A stretch of 64,000 nt of DNA. Source: Chrysoperla carnea (lineage: Eukaryota > Arthropoda > Insecta > Neuroptera > Chrysopidae). Position numbers and translations under genes: made by a program. Shown one piece after another: positions 1 through 11,537 of the stretch; positions within the stretch are counted from its first letter, which is position 1, and every line of letters starts with the position of its first letter. A model generated the notes under the pieces. It was not told where the DNA came from. It saw only the letters and a list, made by a program, of their open reading frames with translations, and did no database searches. Location: the NCBI RefSeq assembly GCF_905475395.1, contig NC_058341.1, forward strand, positions 35,417,501 through 35,481,500, read 5' to 3'.

Positions 1-1376
1 ATCCATGGGTAAAATCATGAAAAAGTTACAGCGGGTTAGAAAATCGTGTTTTAAAACAAAAACAAAATTAGTGACACTTTTAGAGAAACGAATCATCATA
101 TAATGCAGAAATTAATGGTCTTAAACTTTTTCCAAATGTCCATTGTTACATGATTTGTCCCTACATTTTCATAAAAAACGTTGTTAGAGTAAAAAGTACT
201 TCTTTTAAGAATTATAAAAAGGAGAAGATAATCAATGTCATCATGAAGATTTTTCGATATGACTTCACCATCACTGCCTGGTCTACATTTAGTCACAAAA
301 TTATTAAATTATTTCATAATTAATTTATATAAAATTCAGATATAAATTATAATTATGTGTACATTTATTTTTATATAAAAATATGTAAACAGTTTCAGGG
401 GATTTTTTTTTGAAATTTGCAAATTATACAATTAAAATAGCCATGAAGGTCAAGAGCAATTTATTTCAAGTCAATTATATTTATTTAATCTAGTGGACGA
501 TGGTTATTATTTACTATACAGATTATAATATAATTAAAATATGTCATAATTACACATGTGAAAATGATTTTTAATAGACGGATATACGAGTATACGGGGC
601 GGTACAAAATTATCACATTGGAAGAATAAAAATAAAAGTTCCTTTGAAGTTTCTGAATCTGATGTACCATTAATTAGTTATTGATAATAAGTTTGAAAAT
701 GTCAATTGATAGTTTGGGCTATAGAGTCCATTTGATGGATTGTTCGGCAGTGATGATACTCACTAGGAGGACTCACTCGATTTAAAGATAAAAGTCCCTT
801 GACTTCTCTTAAATATTTGCTTTCCATTTGCAATCCATTTTCAGATTCATTTCAATGACATGATTTCCCATTATTATTATTAATTATTATTATTTACTCT
901 TTTGCATTTTCGATTTACAGCCATAAGTTTCGAGAAATTATATAATAATATCAATCATTGATTTAACTTTGTAATTTCGTCGATAATATTTGTTAGTGAT
1001 TAGATCGGTGGAAACTTCTGCCACTATTTTTCCAGTAATATTTCTGACGCTGGAAGCTTAAGGTATACAAATATGGTCGACGCATGCAATGGCATCGATG
1101 TATATTGAGGTTTTCTGTTCTTAGACTACCGAGTCCAAAACATGTTGCCTATCTTCATCAAAACCATTGAATATCCGTAATTGGCTGATTTTTACAATCC
1201 TTTAATGTATCACTAAAGTTTTTGCAGATTTAAGATTTCTTTTAGTGCAGCTTGTGCTGTGTTGTTCTATTAATAAAATTAGAAGATTAAAATTTAAAGA
1301 AAATTTACTACATTTCAGCTTTTAACATTTATATTTTTTTCTTATTTTAATATTAACGTGTCGTCTTAGGGATTTT
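1..1376. other. intergenic, no gene seen
   Basis: No open frame here resembles a known protein. The sequence is AT-rich with short homopolymer runs. It ends at the left terminal inverted repeat of a MITE. Confidence 0.5.
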
Positions 1377-2107
1377 TATGGCACGCCATTTTACTATTTA
1401 ATGTCCGAAAAAAAATGATCGTAATAATAATACATTATTATTATGTTATCATCATAATAATAATCATTTTCATTATGTACATAATTTTAATTCAATCATT
1501 TTTATTATGTACATAATTTTAATTCAATCATTTTTATTATGTACATAATTTTAATTCATATTAAATAGTAAAACGGCGTGCGATATATGTCCATTATGTA
1601 CATAATTTTAATTCAATCATTTTTATTATGTACATAATTTTAATTCTCTATTTCCATTATGTACATAATTTTAATTCAATCATTTTTATTATGTACATAA
1701 TTTTAATTCTCTATTTCCATTATGTACATAATTTTAATTCAATAATTTTTTTTTAATCTAATTCAAATAAAATTAACTGATTTATTATTATGTATCATCA
1801 TAATAATAATACATTTTTATTATGATGATAACATAATAAAAATGTATTATTATTATGTATCATCATAATAATAATACATTATTATTATGATGATACATAA
1901 TAAAAATACATTTTTATTATGTTATCATCATAATTTTAATTCTCGTCTCTCTTTTCTCATCTTATCTTATATCAATCTCTCTTTTACTAAGATTTATTTT
2001 ACAAAATATAAAATATAAAATATAAAATTTCTGATTGAAAAAAAATAATTAATTAATTTTTTTCTCGATAAAAATTTGCCTATTAAATAGTAAAATGGCG
2101 TGCCATA
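1377..2107. mobile_element. TA-flanked MITE with terminal inverted repeats and internal satellite
   Basis: The ends are perfect inverted repeats of 26 bp counting the flanking TA: the left starts TATGGCACGCCATTTTAC at 1377 and its reverse complement ends at 2107. This fits a non-autonomous Tc1/mariner-type element with TA target duplication (inference from the end structure). The body has no coding capacity. It holds a 32-bp tandem repeat and then overlapping palindromic (ATT/AAT)-rich blocks at about 1780-1935. A third, degenerate copy of the end sequence (ATTAAATAGTAAAACGGCG) sits internally at about 1559-1584, suggesting nesting or an internal rearrangement. Confidence 0.75.
1472..1745 (+). 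repeat. 32/31-bp tandem repeat inside the MITE
   Basis: The unit begins ATTATGTACATAATTTTA. Units start at 1472, 1504, 1536, 1593, 1625, 1656, 1688 and 1719, with 31-32 bp steps except where the degenerate MITE end interrupts at about 1559-1590. Two spacer variants alternate in the later copies, ending in CAATCATTTTT or CTCTATTTCC, which suggests a higher-order dimer. Confidence 0.8.
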
Positions 2108-2738
2108 GATTTTTGTGTGCTCTCATAATGTTAATTAAGTTATTACAAATGCGAACAAATTATTGAAGTTTAATGTTTTTACTGATGTCGAAAGATAGAA
2201 TTTGATTGATAGCTGCAAATTTCTTTCGATGCATGTTCAAACTATGTCCAACAAGATTAATGAACAAAAAAAAAATAAAATATTATTTTCTATAAATAGA
2301 CTTGCATGCTGTGATACGTCGATAATTTTTTAGATTAATATACTCACACATATCACTCAAATGATCCGTATAAGATCACTTATCGACTTCAGATTCTCCA
2401 CGGTTGAGGATACGAACATAGATATCCAGCACATCATTTGACAAATAACAAAACCTAAAGTCACAGGAAAATCGAGGAATTTTTAAGTTAGACCTTCAAT
2501 AGTTAAATATCTAAATGTAAAAAATGGCAAAAGCTTTCTAAGAATCTAAAATATTTCATAATTGGATTCTAATTATAGAACTATTTTCATAACAAAGAAA
2601 AAATTCAATTACGATATTAAAACATAATGAAAGTTGTTACGTATTTGAAAACATTTTTTATAGATATTTATAAAAATTATTTTAAATAACATAGAAAACT
2701 TATATTTTTGGGTGACAAGTTGTTAATTTAAAAAAAAT

Positions 2739-2814
2739 ATGTTTTTTTTCCAAATATGGATTATTGTTTTGTTTATAATAATGTTGTTAAATTTTTATTA
2801 TGACCATAAAAAAA
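2739..2814 (+). CDS. candidate first coding exon (signal peptide) of PGRP copy 1
   Basis: An ATG opens a 25-codon-plus-1-nt stretch whose translation is very hydrophobic (F, I, L, W and M rich after residue 1). It stops at a good donor, gtatgt. The 1-nt phase matches the acceptor of the next PGRP exon at 3922, and the joined gene is in frame throughout (202 codons plus stop). AT-rich DNA throws up hydrophobic frames by chance, so this is a phase-compatible candidate only. A cDNA end could place the true first exon elsewhere. Confidence 0.35.
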
Positions 2815-3868
2815 GTATGTTTGTTTTGTTAATATTTCATTTCCAATATTTTATTTGGATTTATTTAGACGCCAAAATATTGAAAATTTGGAGGTAATAC
2901 AAAAGTTATATACTTATATTTAAAAAAATGACCCTTTTCCGGCGCGTACAAATATATTAATTTATTATTACGTTCGTTGAAGATAATGTCTGCTTTTTAA
3001 ATATATATATAACGTTTTTAAAGAATAAACTTTTATGTAGCTTCCATGTATTAAATATCAACAAATTTCGACGCGAACGAGTTCCTTAAATAAAATTATA
3101 AAACGGCGAGTTAGTTAAATTTATTTAAACCCTAAAACCTTAAATTCACATTGGACGTAGAGTCCATAATCATTATTTACTACTTGATAGAAAGTTTTTA
3201 AATCGAATTACAAAATTGAAAATTTTATGTGTGATTCAATATTTAGCTTGATGTTTGGACTAAAACAAAATTTTTCGAATTAAATTTTTAATTTGATTTT
3301 TTAAGCTCAGTTAATAGTACAGGAGACGGTTAAAGGTCGATCTTCATCGATCTGGTAACCAGATGGGATGAGACATATTTTTTAATGAAATTTTATTGAT
3401 TTTTAAACGCTCCTATCATAGTTTTTCCAAAAAAATTTTCATGGATATTTTTAATTAATTTTTTCCATGAACGGTTTTTTTTTTCAGATAAGTTCATACC
3501 ATTATTTTCGTAATTAAATTATCTTCTTCTGTTACCGATTTCGATTGATGAACAGAAAAGTGTAGATCTGTTCATACCATTTGAAGAGGTAAGTCAATTT
3601 AGGTAAATACATCGATCTGTTTACCAATTGAAATGGGTATCGGAAGAAAGATAATGTATTTACAAAAATAATGGTGTAGGCATGCATGAAAACTTTTCGA
3701 TAGAAAAATTATGATTATATCGATAGAAAAATTATTTCTTAGATCATAATACTAATTATTCCCGAAAAGTGGGGAGTGTTTCCCCTAAAGTGACAACAAA
3801 TTAATACTACACCTAATTATCAAGATAGGCTTAGCATTGAAATAGTGCGAAGGTTTTTCTTTTGTATT

Positions 3869-3878
3869 GGGGATTTTC
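3869..3878 (+). promoter_or_regulatory. kappaB-like site
   Basis: GGGGATTTTC fits the insect NF-kappaB consensus GGGRNNYYYY. It lies about 44 bp before the second exon of PGRP copy 1, inside the presumed intron. PGRP-LB is known to be induced through Relish in Drosophila, so the site is suggestive, but a single match in AT-rich DNA is weak evidence. Confidence 0.25.
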
Positions 3879-3921
3879 TAAAATTTTGAATTTAATATTA
3901 TTACTATTTCTTTCTTTCAAG

Positions 3922-5363
3922 CAACTTCAAATGACGAAGAATTTAACATTGTTACACGACTCGAATGGAACGCAACCCCTGTATTTTCTATAAATGCTGT
4001 AATGAATGCAGTACCGTACGTAATTATTCATCATTCATTTACTCCAGGCGAATGTCACACGCAAAAGCAATGTGCTAATGCAATGAAATCAATTCAAAAT
4101 TATCATCGGGTATGTTTATAACTTAATTAATCAATTTTTAATTTAAAAATTTTAAGAATAGTTTGGCTTCAAGACTGTATGACTCATACTATAATAGATA
4201 AACCACGCCTCATGTCAGAATTTTTGTTAGCGCATGATGAAATTGTTCTGATGAAGGATGATTGCCCCACACAAAGTCAGATTTTTACTAAGCCACCTTG
4301 GAGCGTACATTTTCATACAAAATTTCCAAAGACGAAAGGGTTTTCCATTAATTTTCTGAACTACAATTTTCTCTGAAAGGAATAATAATATCCTTGTATC
4401 AATCGGAAAATAAGAGATTAATTCCCATAATTTTTGAGCCTAGGAAAATTTATATACATTTTCCTCGCGCTAATTCTTTTCAGAAAATCTGACTTCCGTG
4501 ACTGTATCCCAAAAATCCCTCGAAAGTCAAGAAAATATATTATCATTAATTTTCAAAGTGAAATCGTTAATATGCCTTTGATAATATATACAGGAGGTTA
4601 ATAAATGGAATGATATTGGATATAATTTTGGTGTGGGTGGTGACGGCAGAGCATATCAAGGCCGAGGCTGGGGACATGTTGGTGCACATGCTCCAAATTA
4701 CAATAGTCAAAGTATTGGAATCTGTTTGATTGGTGATTGGAGATGTAAGTTTACAAACAGTATTTTACCTTATTTCGAGGAAATCAATGTCAACGATTAT
4801 TCACCATAAAGTAAATTTTGATAAGCCTCCCAATCTGCGATTTGCTTATTCAAATACCCGTATACAGTGACAGAGAAGATGAGCTATTGTCTCCTCCTCC
4901 TCACCACTGTGATAACTTCTGTAGGTCACTCACTAAGTATGCCATTTAAAAATAATATTGTCCAAAATTTTCCGATTTTTCCTACGCCACATCCGAAAAT
5001 GCATTTAAAAACAACTCTCTAGGTCTATATTTTACTTAGCATTTGTTGCACCTTGTTGAATTTTCAAAGAAAAATTTTAATTTCATTTTATCATTTTAAA
5101 TTTCCTATTGCATGTACCGAAACTTCGTTTTTTGAATTTTTTTTATTTCCTTTTTTTTTTAAATTTTAGACTTTGTTCCACCCGAAAGTCAACTCGAGGT
5201 TACCAAAAAATTAATTAAGTATGGCGTTGACCAAGGATTCATTCAAAGCAATTATACGCTATATGGACATCGTCAAGTACGCAGCAATACAGAATGTCCT
5301 GGTGATGCATTATACAAAGAAATACAAACATGGGAACATTATTCATCCATTGTTACACCATAG
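3922..5363 (+). CDS. PGRP-LB-like: PGRP-LB-like peptidoglycan amidase, copy 1
   Basis: Exons are 3922-4109, 4594-4744 and 5170-5363 (TAG stop), all with GT/AG borders; the first exon may be 2739-2814. The product is a peptidoglycan-recognition/amidase-2 domain that should cleave the MurNAc-L-alanine bond of peptidoglycan. Visible motifs are VPYVIIHHS (first His a zinc ligand), a C-x5-C pair forming the family disulfide loop, WNDIGYNF (catalytic Tyr), GRGW...[15 protein letters not shown] (zinc His) and TECPGD (zinc Cys). The zinc set is complete, so an active enzyme is predicted. With the candidate first exon the protein is 202 aa. It is the most divergent of the three copies: a longer N-terminal linker (TSNDEEF) and one extra residue between HRQVR and TECPG, where the sister copies have HRQVR-x-T-x-CPG. 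Exon 3 is 151 nt, exactly as in copy 2. Confidence 0.85.
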
Positions 5364-5413
5364 CGTTTAAGTGCACAATCAACTCTAAAAAAGATTATAT
5401 TGTTTCCAGAAAA

Positions 5414-5419
5414 AATAAA
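5414..5419 (+). terminator. poly(A) signal of PGRP copy 1
   Basis: AATAAA lies about 50 nt after the TAG stop. Confidence 0.5.
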
Positions 5420-8383
5420 TGTAATTGAAATTTTTCATAAATTTCTTGATCCCATTAAGTACAGAAAAAAAAATTTTTTTGTGCATCGATAACGGCCGCC
5501 ATATTGAACAAATTGATAAATACAATAGCAATAGCTCCATATTAGATTAAAAATAAGAAAATTATAGTATTACATTAATCCTCATCTGTGTCTTATTTCA
5601 TAATATCCCAAGCTCATACTTCTGCGATTTGAGAGAGCAGTTTCCCAGGGTATTTATAGGGTATTTCTAGGGTTTACAAATGTATAAGTATCTTAAATTT
5701 TTATTATACCTACTTCCATGTCAACCCAACCAGATTCTATTTAAATAAAGTGAGAAATTATGAATCATTGCATATGAACTATGGGAAAAAATAATTTCGA
5801 CAATTTCCTAAATATGTACATACCGTTAAGCTTGTTTCTTTTAAAATAAAAAAAAATCGTAGCGAAGGAGCTGCGTTAGCTAAGCGAATTCCTTCAGAGA
5901 TTGAACAAATTTTAAATAAGATCGAATATTGCATTTTTATTTTTCAAGAATTTTTATATCGAAAACTAAGCGTTTAGAGAAAAAATCACAAGAGTACTTT
6001 TTTGCTTAAAACTGGTCAAAAAATACAAAAATATTTTTTTTTCCAAAATTTCACCAGTCACAATCAGTACAAATGCAATAGCTCCATTTCCTTCAGCAAT
6101 TCGCTAAAAAGTAATGTTTATTTTTGAACAAAGGACCTTTGTTTGGAAAAGTTTTTTTATCAACTCAATACATTTGCCTTTATTTGCAAGCAGATAAGGT
6201 ACAATAAAAAAAAATTTTTCAAAAAATAGAACCGACGAAAATTACCTATACAAAAATGCAAAAAATTATTTTAAACTACCAGTTACATACGCCCAACATT
6301 TTTCGTTTCCATTCTTAAAAGTCTTTGAATAGTTATCGAAAGTTATCCAATCCAATGATAAAAGTAAAAGAAGTCGGCGTAGGAGTTTGAGTACGGTATA
6401 GCTGAGAAAATACTTACACTTCATGAATAAATTATAGATACAATAAACCTATTGGGTTTTCCAGCTAAGGGATACTCAACCTAGATAGCGTTTTAAAGAG
6501 TAACCCATATCAACGAAAAATAATCTGTTATTCACAACAACGTCAATACACATCAGTTGTTTTTAGACACTTCCGTGTTAAATACTCCATTAAGATTCGA
6601 TTTAAAAAAAATTTCAATCCTTGTTTTATTTATTTCCAAGGAATAAAAGTATTTTGATAAAAGCAATACTGAAACTTGAATTTGATTTAATCTAATAAAA
6701 ATGATTTATTAAACCAAACACAAAACTGGTGAACAAAAAACAACTGTTTTATCGAAGAAGACGTTATATCTCAATTGAAAAGTATGATAAATAAACCAAA
6801 TCACCTTGAATAAAATGTTGAAAAGTTGAATGTTTTTTAATAAACATATGGGATTCCCCAGATTGAAATTATCAAAGTAAATATGTAAATACTATGTGAT
6901 CTGTACTATTTATTACACCAAATGTTATAAATCAAGCTCGTAACCAGAAATTCCATCCGGAGGAGAGATGATTGTTTCTTGAAATTCAATCAGAAAGTTC
7001 TAAGAGTGAAGTTTTCAACATGTATAACTACTCTGATTATCAAATAGAAAACTAGTTTCTTATTGCCCACATGAATCATTGACATATTTACGACTTGTTT
7101 TCATGGAATTTTTGTTTCTGATGTACCACGTTTCAAATGCATTGAGTTTAGCTTCATTTACATTTTTTAATGAATGTCCCAGTTTCACACGAATATAGTA
7201 GTGCTTTGCAAAATATAAGTTTTGCAAAATAATTTTTTGCGACCCCCTTAGAATTGTAACCAAATTACCGATGTTTTGTTAAAGAGAAAAAACTGAAGAA
7301 TTTAAAATTTCTTAAAACGTCTTCAAGCAAACGATTGAAGTATCATTGACCTTTAAGCTTCGACCCTTTCATTTTTCCTAAAAACTTCTGTGAATAAAAA
7401 TTATTCACCATCTGCGTATAAATAAATCTGTACAAATAATATATATATATAATATAATAATTGTATTGCTACTAATTGTGTTGTTTTATGCAGGAGCGTA
7501 CAAACCGTCACATCAGTGGTAGCAATAATATAGAGTCCCCACACCTGTAAGTTAATAATTCATTCCATTTTTTTCAATGATGAATTATTTATAAATAAAA
7601 GTCCATCACTTATAATTGAAAAACAAGACTTTTGGTATTTTCTAAAAGCTATTTTGGTATTTTCTTGTAAGCTGGCTTTTTATTCGTTTTGATTTTTCCG
7701 ATTATCTTTTAGCGATTTAATGGAAATTACATATGGCAACTTATTTTAACTGTCAATCTTTTAAAACAATAAAGGCACCGAAGTGTCGCAACATTATGTG
7801 GAAAAATACAATGGCTACGCCCGTGGTTGAAGGGGATTTTTGTTTGAGCGAGACACAAATATTACAATTTTAAAATTCCTGACTCATTGTAATATCGTTA
7901 TGATTCAGTATAAATAAATTAAAAATTGCAGTATACTGCTGCTGAAAAATTGTCGGTAAGTTAACAGGTAAAAAACAATATGCGAAATAGTGTGAGTTAT
8001 TCTAATGATTTACCTTAGAAAATATTTTTTGAAATTTTGAATCTTTTAAATTGTGTATCATTGATCGATCCTGAATAGCGGTTTTTCATGGCCAAGTAGT
8101 GGTAATGTGTTTATCAGCCTATATATACATGTATTCTTTTTAGGCACACTAGTGAGTAAAACCGTGGGCAGTAATGAAAATGCAATACGGTAATCACCAG
8201 ACGCCATAATGCGAAAAAGAAAAAATGAAATTTGATGAACCATGTTAAGTGGGGTATCATTGAATAGCTATTAAATTGACAAATCGATTGATATAAGAAT
8301 CATTGAAATTAGCTAGCGCATTTGTTCTCTAGAGCGCCACAAAGAGCCAAGAAAGGTACGAACATGAAACTAAAAATGAAAAG

Positions 8384-8502
8384 AACAAGTCGAATAGTTT
8401 ACATAGGGACTTAAAAGTCGGATTAAGATCTAGACCGGTTTAAATTTTCCCATTAACGTACCCCGACTAATTAAGTCGCTATGTAAACTACTGGACTTGT
8501 TT
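8384..8502. mobile_element. short inverted-repeat (MITE-like) element
   Basis: The left arm begins AACAAGTCGAATAGTTTAC. The reverse complement of the right arm begins AACAAGTCCAGTAGTTTAC, and the match continues through CATAG-GACTT. Arms are about 35-38 nt with few mismatches and the spacer is about 40 nt. No target duplication was recognised. Confidence 0.45.
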
Positions 8503-9690
8503 TTTTTTTCAATTTTTATTTAACACAGTCAGGTTTTTTGATTTTTTTAATTCATTTTTTTATTGTCAATTTAATTGTGATGAAAACACCACATTTTTAA
8601 AACTACAGAACCATTTTATACAGCTTCTCTTTAATTTTATTATCTTTATTTTAATAATTTATGAAGCTCTTAGCTGCTGGGAGTATACGAAACAAATTTT
8701 GTAATTACTTCATTTCAATGTTAATAAATCACAGAAATTTTTAAAAATTTTTTAAATAAAATTATTAAGAAATAACTGACAGTGGCTGTGATTTTTTATT
8801 ACAATATGGCAAAAGAATCACAAAATAAACAATAGCCCACCAAAAATTATCCAAATAGAACATCTTATGGCACAAATAGTTCATGATAATAATCGAATAC
8901 TCAGAATCGCATAGCTACTTACTGCTTCAATACTACAAAAACATTTTTAAATTTTTTTTATATTTAGTGAAACAGAGTGTTAGTTTCACTTATCTTTTAG
9001 TAAGTAATCGCATGTTATGACGTCAATCTTAGTGAGTGTAATGTGATTTTTTTTGAGAGTTTTGATTAGTAAGTCATTTTTGTTGTTGTCAAAAATACTC
9101 ATATAAATAATTATTTTATAACAAGTAAACAAACTTCTCGTATATAATCTGCCGTTGCCTGATCCAGCGCTGCTAGTGGAATATTTTTGGATTTAGTGGA
9201 ACTTCTATATCGTTTCATTGTACAGGGCATTTCAACAAGAGATTTAAAAAAAAGCAATACTTTTGTGAAAAGAACTGATAATATAGTAGACATCGAAAAA
9301 ATGTATTCTTAATTTCCGACTATTTTTCCCAAGTTCTGGCAGAATCCACCCTTATAGTTTGGAACGTTATTCTCTCTAATATTTTAAAATTTCCTTACTC
9401 ATACATCCATGAATTAAGAAATTGAGGTCGTAATCTGATTTTAATATAAACATATTTGAGATAAATACACAAAATTATTAGTAATATGTGAATCAATACT
9501 TATCTAGGGGATTTTAAAAGTTTTTTTTTCTTTTTTTTGTGTTTTATCATCAATTTTCAAATGTCTCAATCAAATTTTTTGTAAACAATTGATACAGAGC
9601 TTACTTTTAATGACGTACCGAATACCCGCATCCTTATAAGTAAATTCTTTGTTTATGAATATTTTTTCTTAGTATTTTATAGCAAATAGA

Positions 9691-9694
<4 letters not shown>

Positions 9695-9728
<34 letters not shown>
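9695..9728. repeat. (AT)n microsatellite
   Basis: An uninterrupted AT dinucleotide run of about 17 units. Confidence 0.9.
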
Positions 9729-9732
<4 letters not shown>

Positions 9733-10739
9733 CATATATAAATCTTTGATGCACTTGTACGTTACGGTGTTATCTCGAAATTTTATAAATACATAAGACA
9801 AAAAATAACACGCATAACACGATTAAAGTCGTATAATACAGAAAATGGTATATTTATCCTTAATTTATTTCACTACGAACCAGGTAAAATACCTTTTGAA
9901 CGACTCATTTACTTGGATGAAAGTAAATAAATCGCACCACCAAGATTTTAAGTGTTGTTTACAGTTAGTGCTGTTACTCGCCCGTATTTCGTTTTCTTGA
10001 TTCAGAAAAAATAATACCAAGGCTTTGCAAATTTCGTACAATCACTATTGGGAAATTTTCATTATTATACACATATCGCCTCATATTCCTTAAAACTTTT
10101 TTACTCTTATCAATCATATGCTGCACATGTTGATTCTATCTCTCATTATGGCTCATTATCACAAAACGCAAATAATAGAATTATTTCACATTTTCGATCA
10201 TACACTGCTTATATTTTTCTCATACTTGATTCTCTCCAGACACAACCATCAATTTTGTTTTATTCGCATTGACACTTCGTTTTCACTTTTCACAGTACTC
10301 TTCTGGAGCATTTAAGGTTCAGCGCATCCAACCAACGGTTTTTGCCACAAACATGACGTCACCTTTTCCCTTAATACATGGTGACGTCGTATAATATCAT
10401 CTATCCACTCATACATATCGTTAATATACAACAGGGAAAAAGGTGCAGATAAATGGCAACCTTACCTGATACTTTGTTTCATTTCACAGTTGATACTTAC
10501 CCTTCTAACACCCGAGCGAGTATTGCAAGTCGTAGATTGGTAAACAGATTGAATAAGCTGTAAGAGGTTGCTCCTGCATTTGAATTCTGAAATGTGGAGA
10601 AGAAATAATAACAACTTCATTAACGTCTTGAAATACACTTTCTGAGAGTAATTGGTTGTTAGTGTAACCAAATGAATATATGCGAGATGGTAACCATGTA
10701 TCTCATTGATCTTGCATACGATCAATAAGAAATAAGAAT

Positions 10740-11250
10740 CAACAGTTTTAAGAGATTACCAGGTACTTCAATGCTTCGAAAGCTTTCTCAAAATTAATGA
10801 AGCACAAGTTCGTGCGCTTGATGGTTAAAGGTTTATCTATAATTGTCTTCGAAAGGACATTATTATTGTACCACATATTCTTTACGAAAGCCAGCTTGAT
10901 CCTCATTGATTATATTATTATCGCCAATCCATTGCCATAGTCATTAGGATAAAAGCTTTGCGTAAATTTTACTTAGACTAAACATAAGCGTTATTACTCC
11001 GTAATTACCAAAATCGCTGGAATTTCCCTTTCCTTTGAAGATGTTATTAAACCTGTGGTCCAGTTACTTGGGTACTTCGTATTATAAAACATGATATTGA
11101 ATACACGAATTTAATAATTTCATCCCTTCCTGGTGCCTTATTATTCTTTACTGAGTGTGTGACTAATCTTATATCTGATTCATGAGCAAATACGTCGGAA
11201 TTATCTCAACTTACAGAGAATGCTGCTATATAAATCAGTTGTGAGTTTTC
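10740..11250 (-). pseudogene. degenerate non-LTR retrotransposon reverse transcriptase
   Basis: Reading the minus strand, fragments in shifting frames match the conserved landmarks of a LINE reverse transcriptase in the right order: NNKAPGRDEI at about 11135-11105, NYGVITLMFSLSKIYAKLL at about 11010-10950, IINEDQAGFRKEY at about 10920-10880, and NLCFINFEKAFEAL at about 10815-10770 (motif A region, where active enzymes have an FxDxxxAFD-like pattern). Frameshifts and stops separate the blocks, so the gene is dead. The clade cannot be fixed; the landmarks are shared by jockey/CR1/I-type elements. It ends about 290 bp before the first exon of PGRP copy 2. Confidence 0.7.
11019..11028 (-). promoter_or_regulatory. 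kappaB-like site upstream of PGRP copy 2
   Basis: GGAATTTCCC on the plus strand reads GGGAAATTCC on the minus strand, a match to GGGRNNYYYY. It lies about 510 bp before the ATG and inside the dead reverse transcriptase. A functional role is inference only. Confidence 0.25.
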
Positions 11251-11537
11251 TATTTCATGTAATTTTATACTATCAGTGTGTACTATCAATTTGAATTAAT
11301 TATCATAATTTATTAATTAAATTATAACAAATACAATTGATTATTGTGTCAAAAGTTAATTTTTCAACTTTTTATAATATTAAATACGGAAACTATATTC
11401 GTACTTCGGAAAAAAATGGTCACATTTACAAATTAAAATTTATTTTTTTAAATTACTTACTCCTCAATTAATTTTAAGAACAAAAAAGTATCCTTGGTTC
11501 ATCGTTGCATAAAATAATACCTACTACTGCATGTAAA

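Larger units (their letters stand above)
5420..10739. other. intergenic DNA between PGRP copies 1 and 2
   Basis: No coding exon is recognised on either strand. It contains an inverted-repeat element at 8384-8502 and an (AT)n microsatellite at 9695-9728. Otherwise it is AT-rich unique-looking sequence. From about 10320 to 10730 the minus strand stays open for some length, but I could not match it to a family; it may be a continuation of the retrotransposon remnant that follows. Confidence 0.5.

Noticed and set aside
1377-2107. CRISPR-like array of regularly spaced repeats
   Set aside because: The 32-bp units abut without unique spacers and lie inside a transposon with inverted ends in a eukaryotic genome.
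10048-10315. Overlapping open frames of 65-74 codons before the LINE relic
   Set aside because: Two frames are open at once, both low complexity, with no family resemblance.
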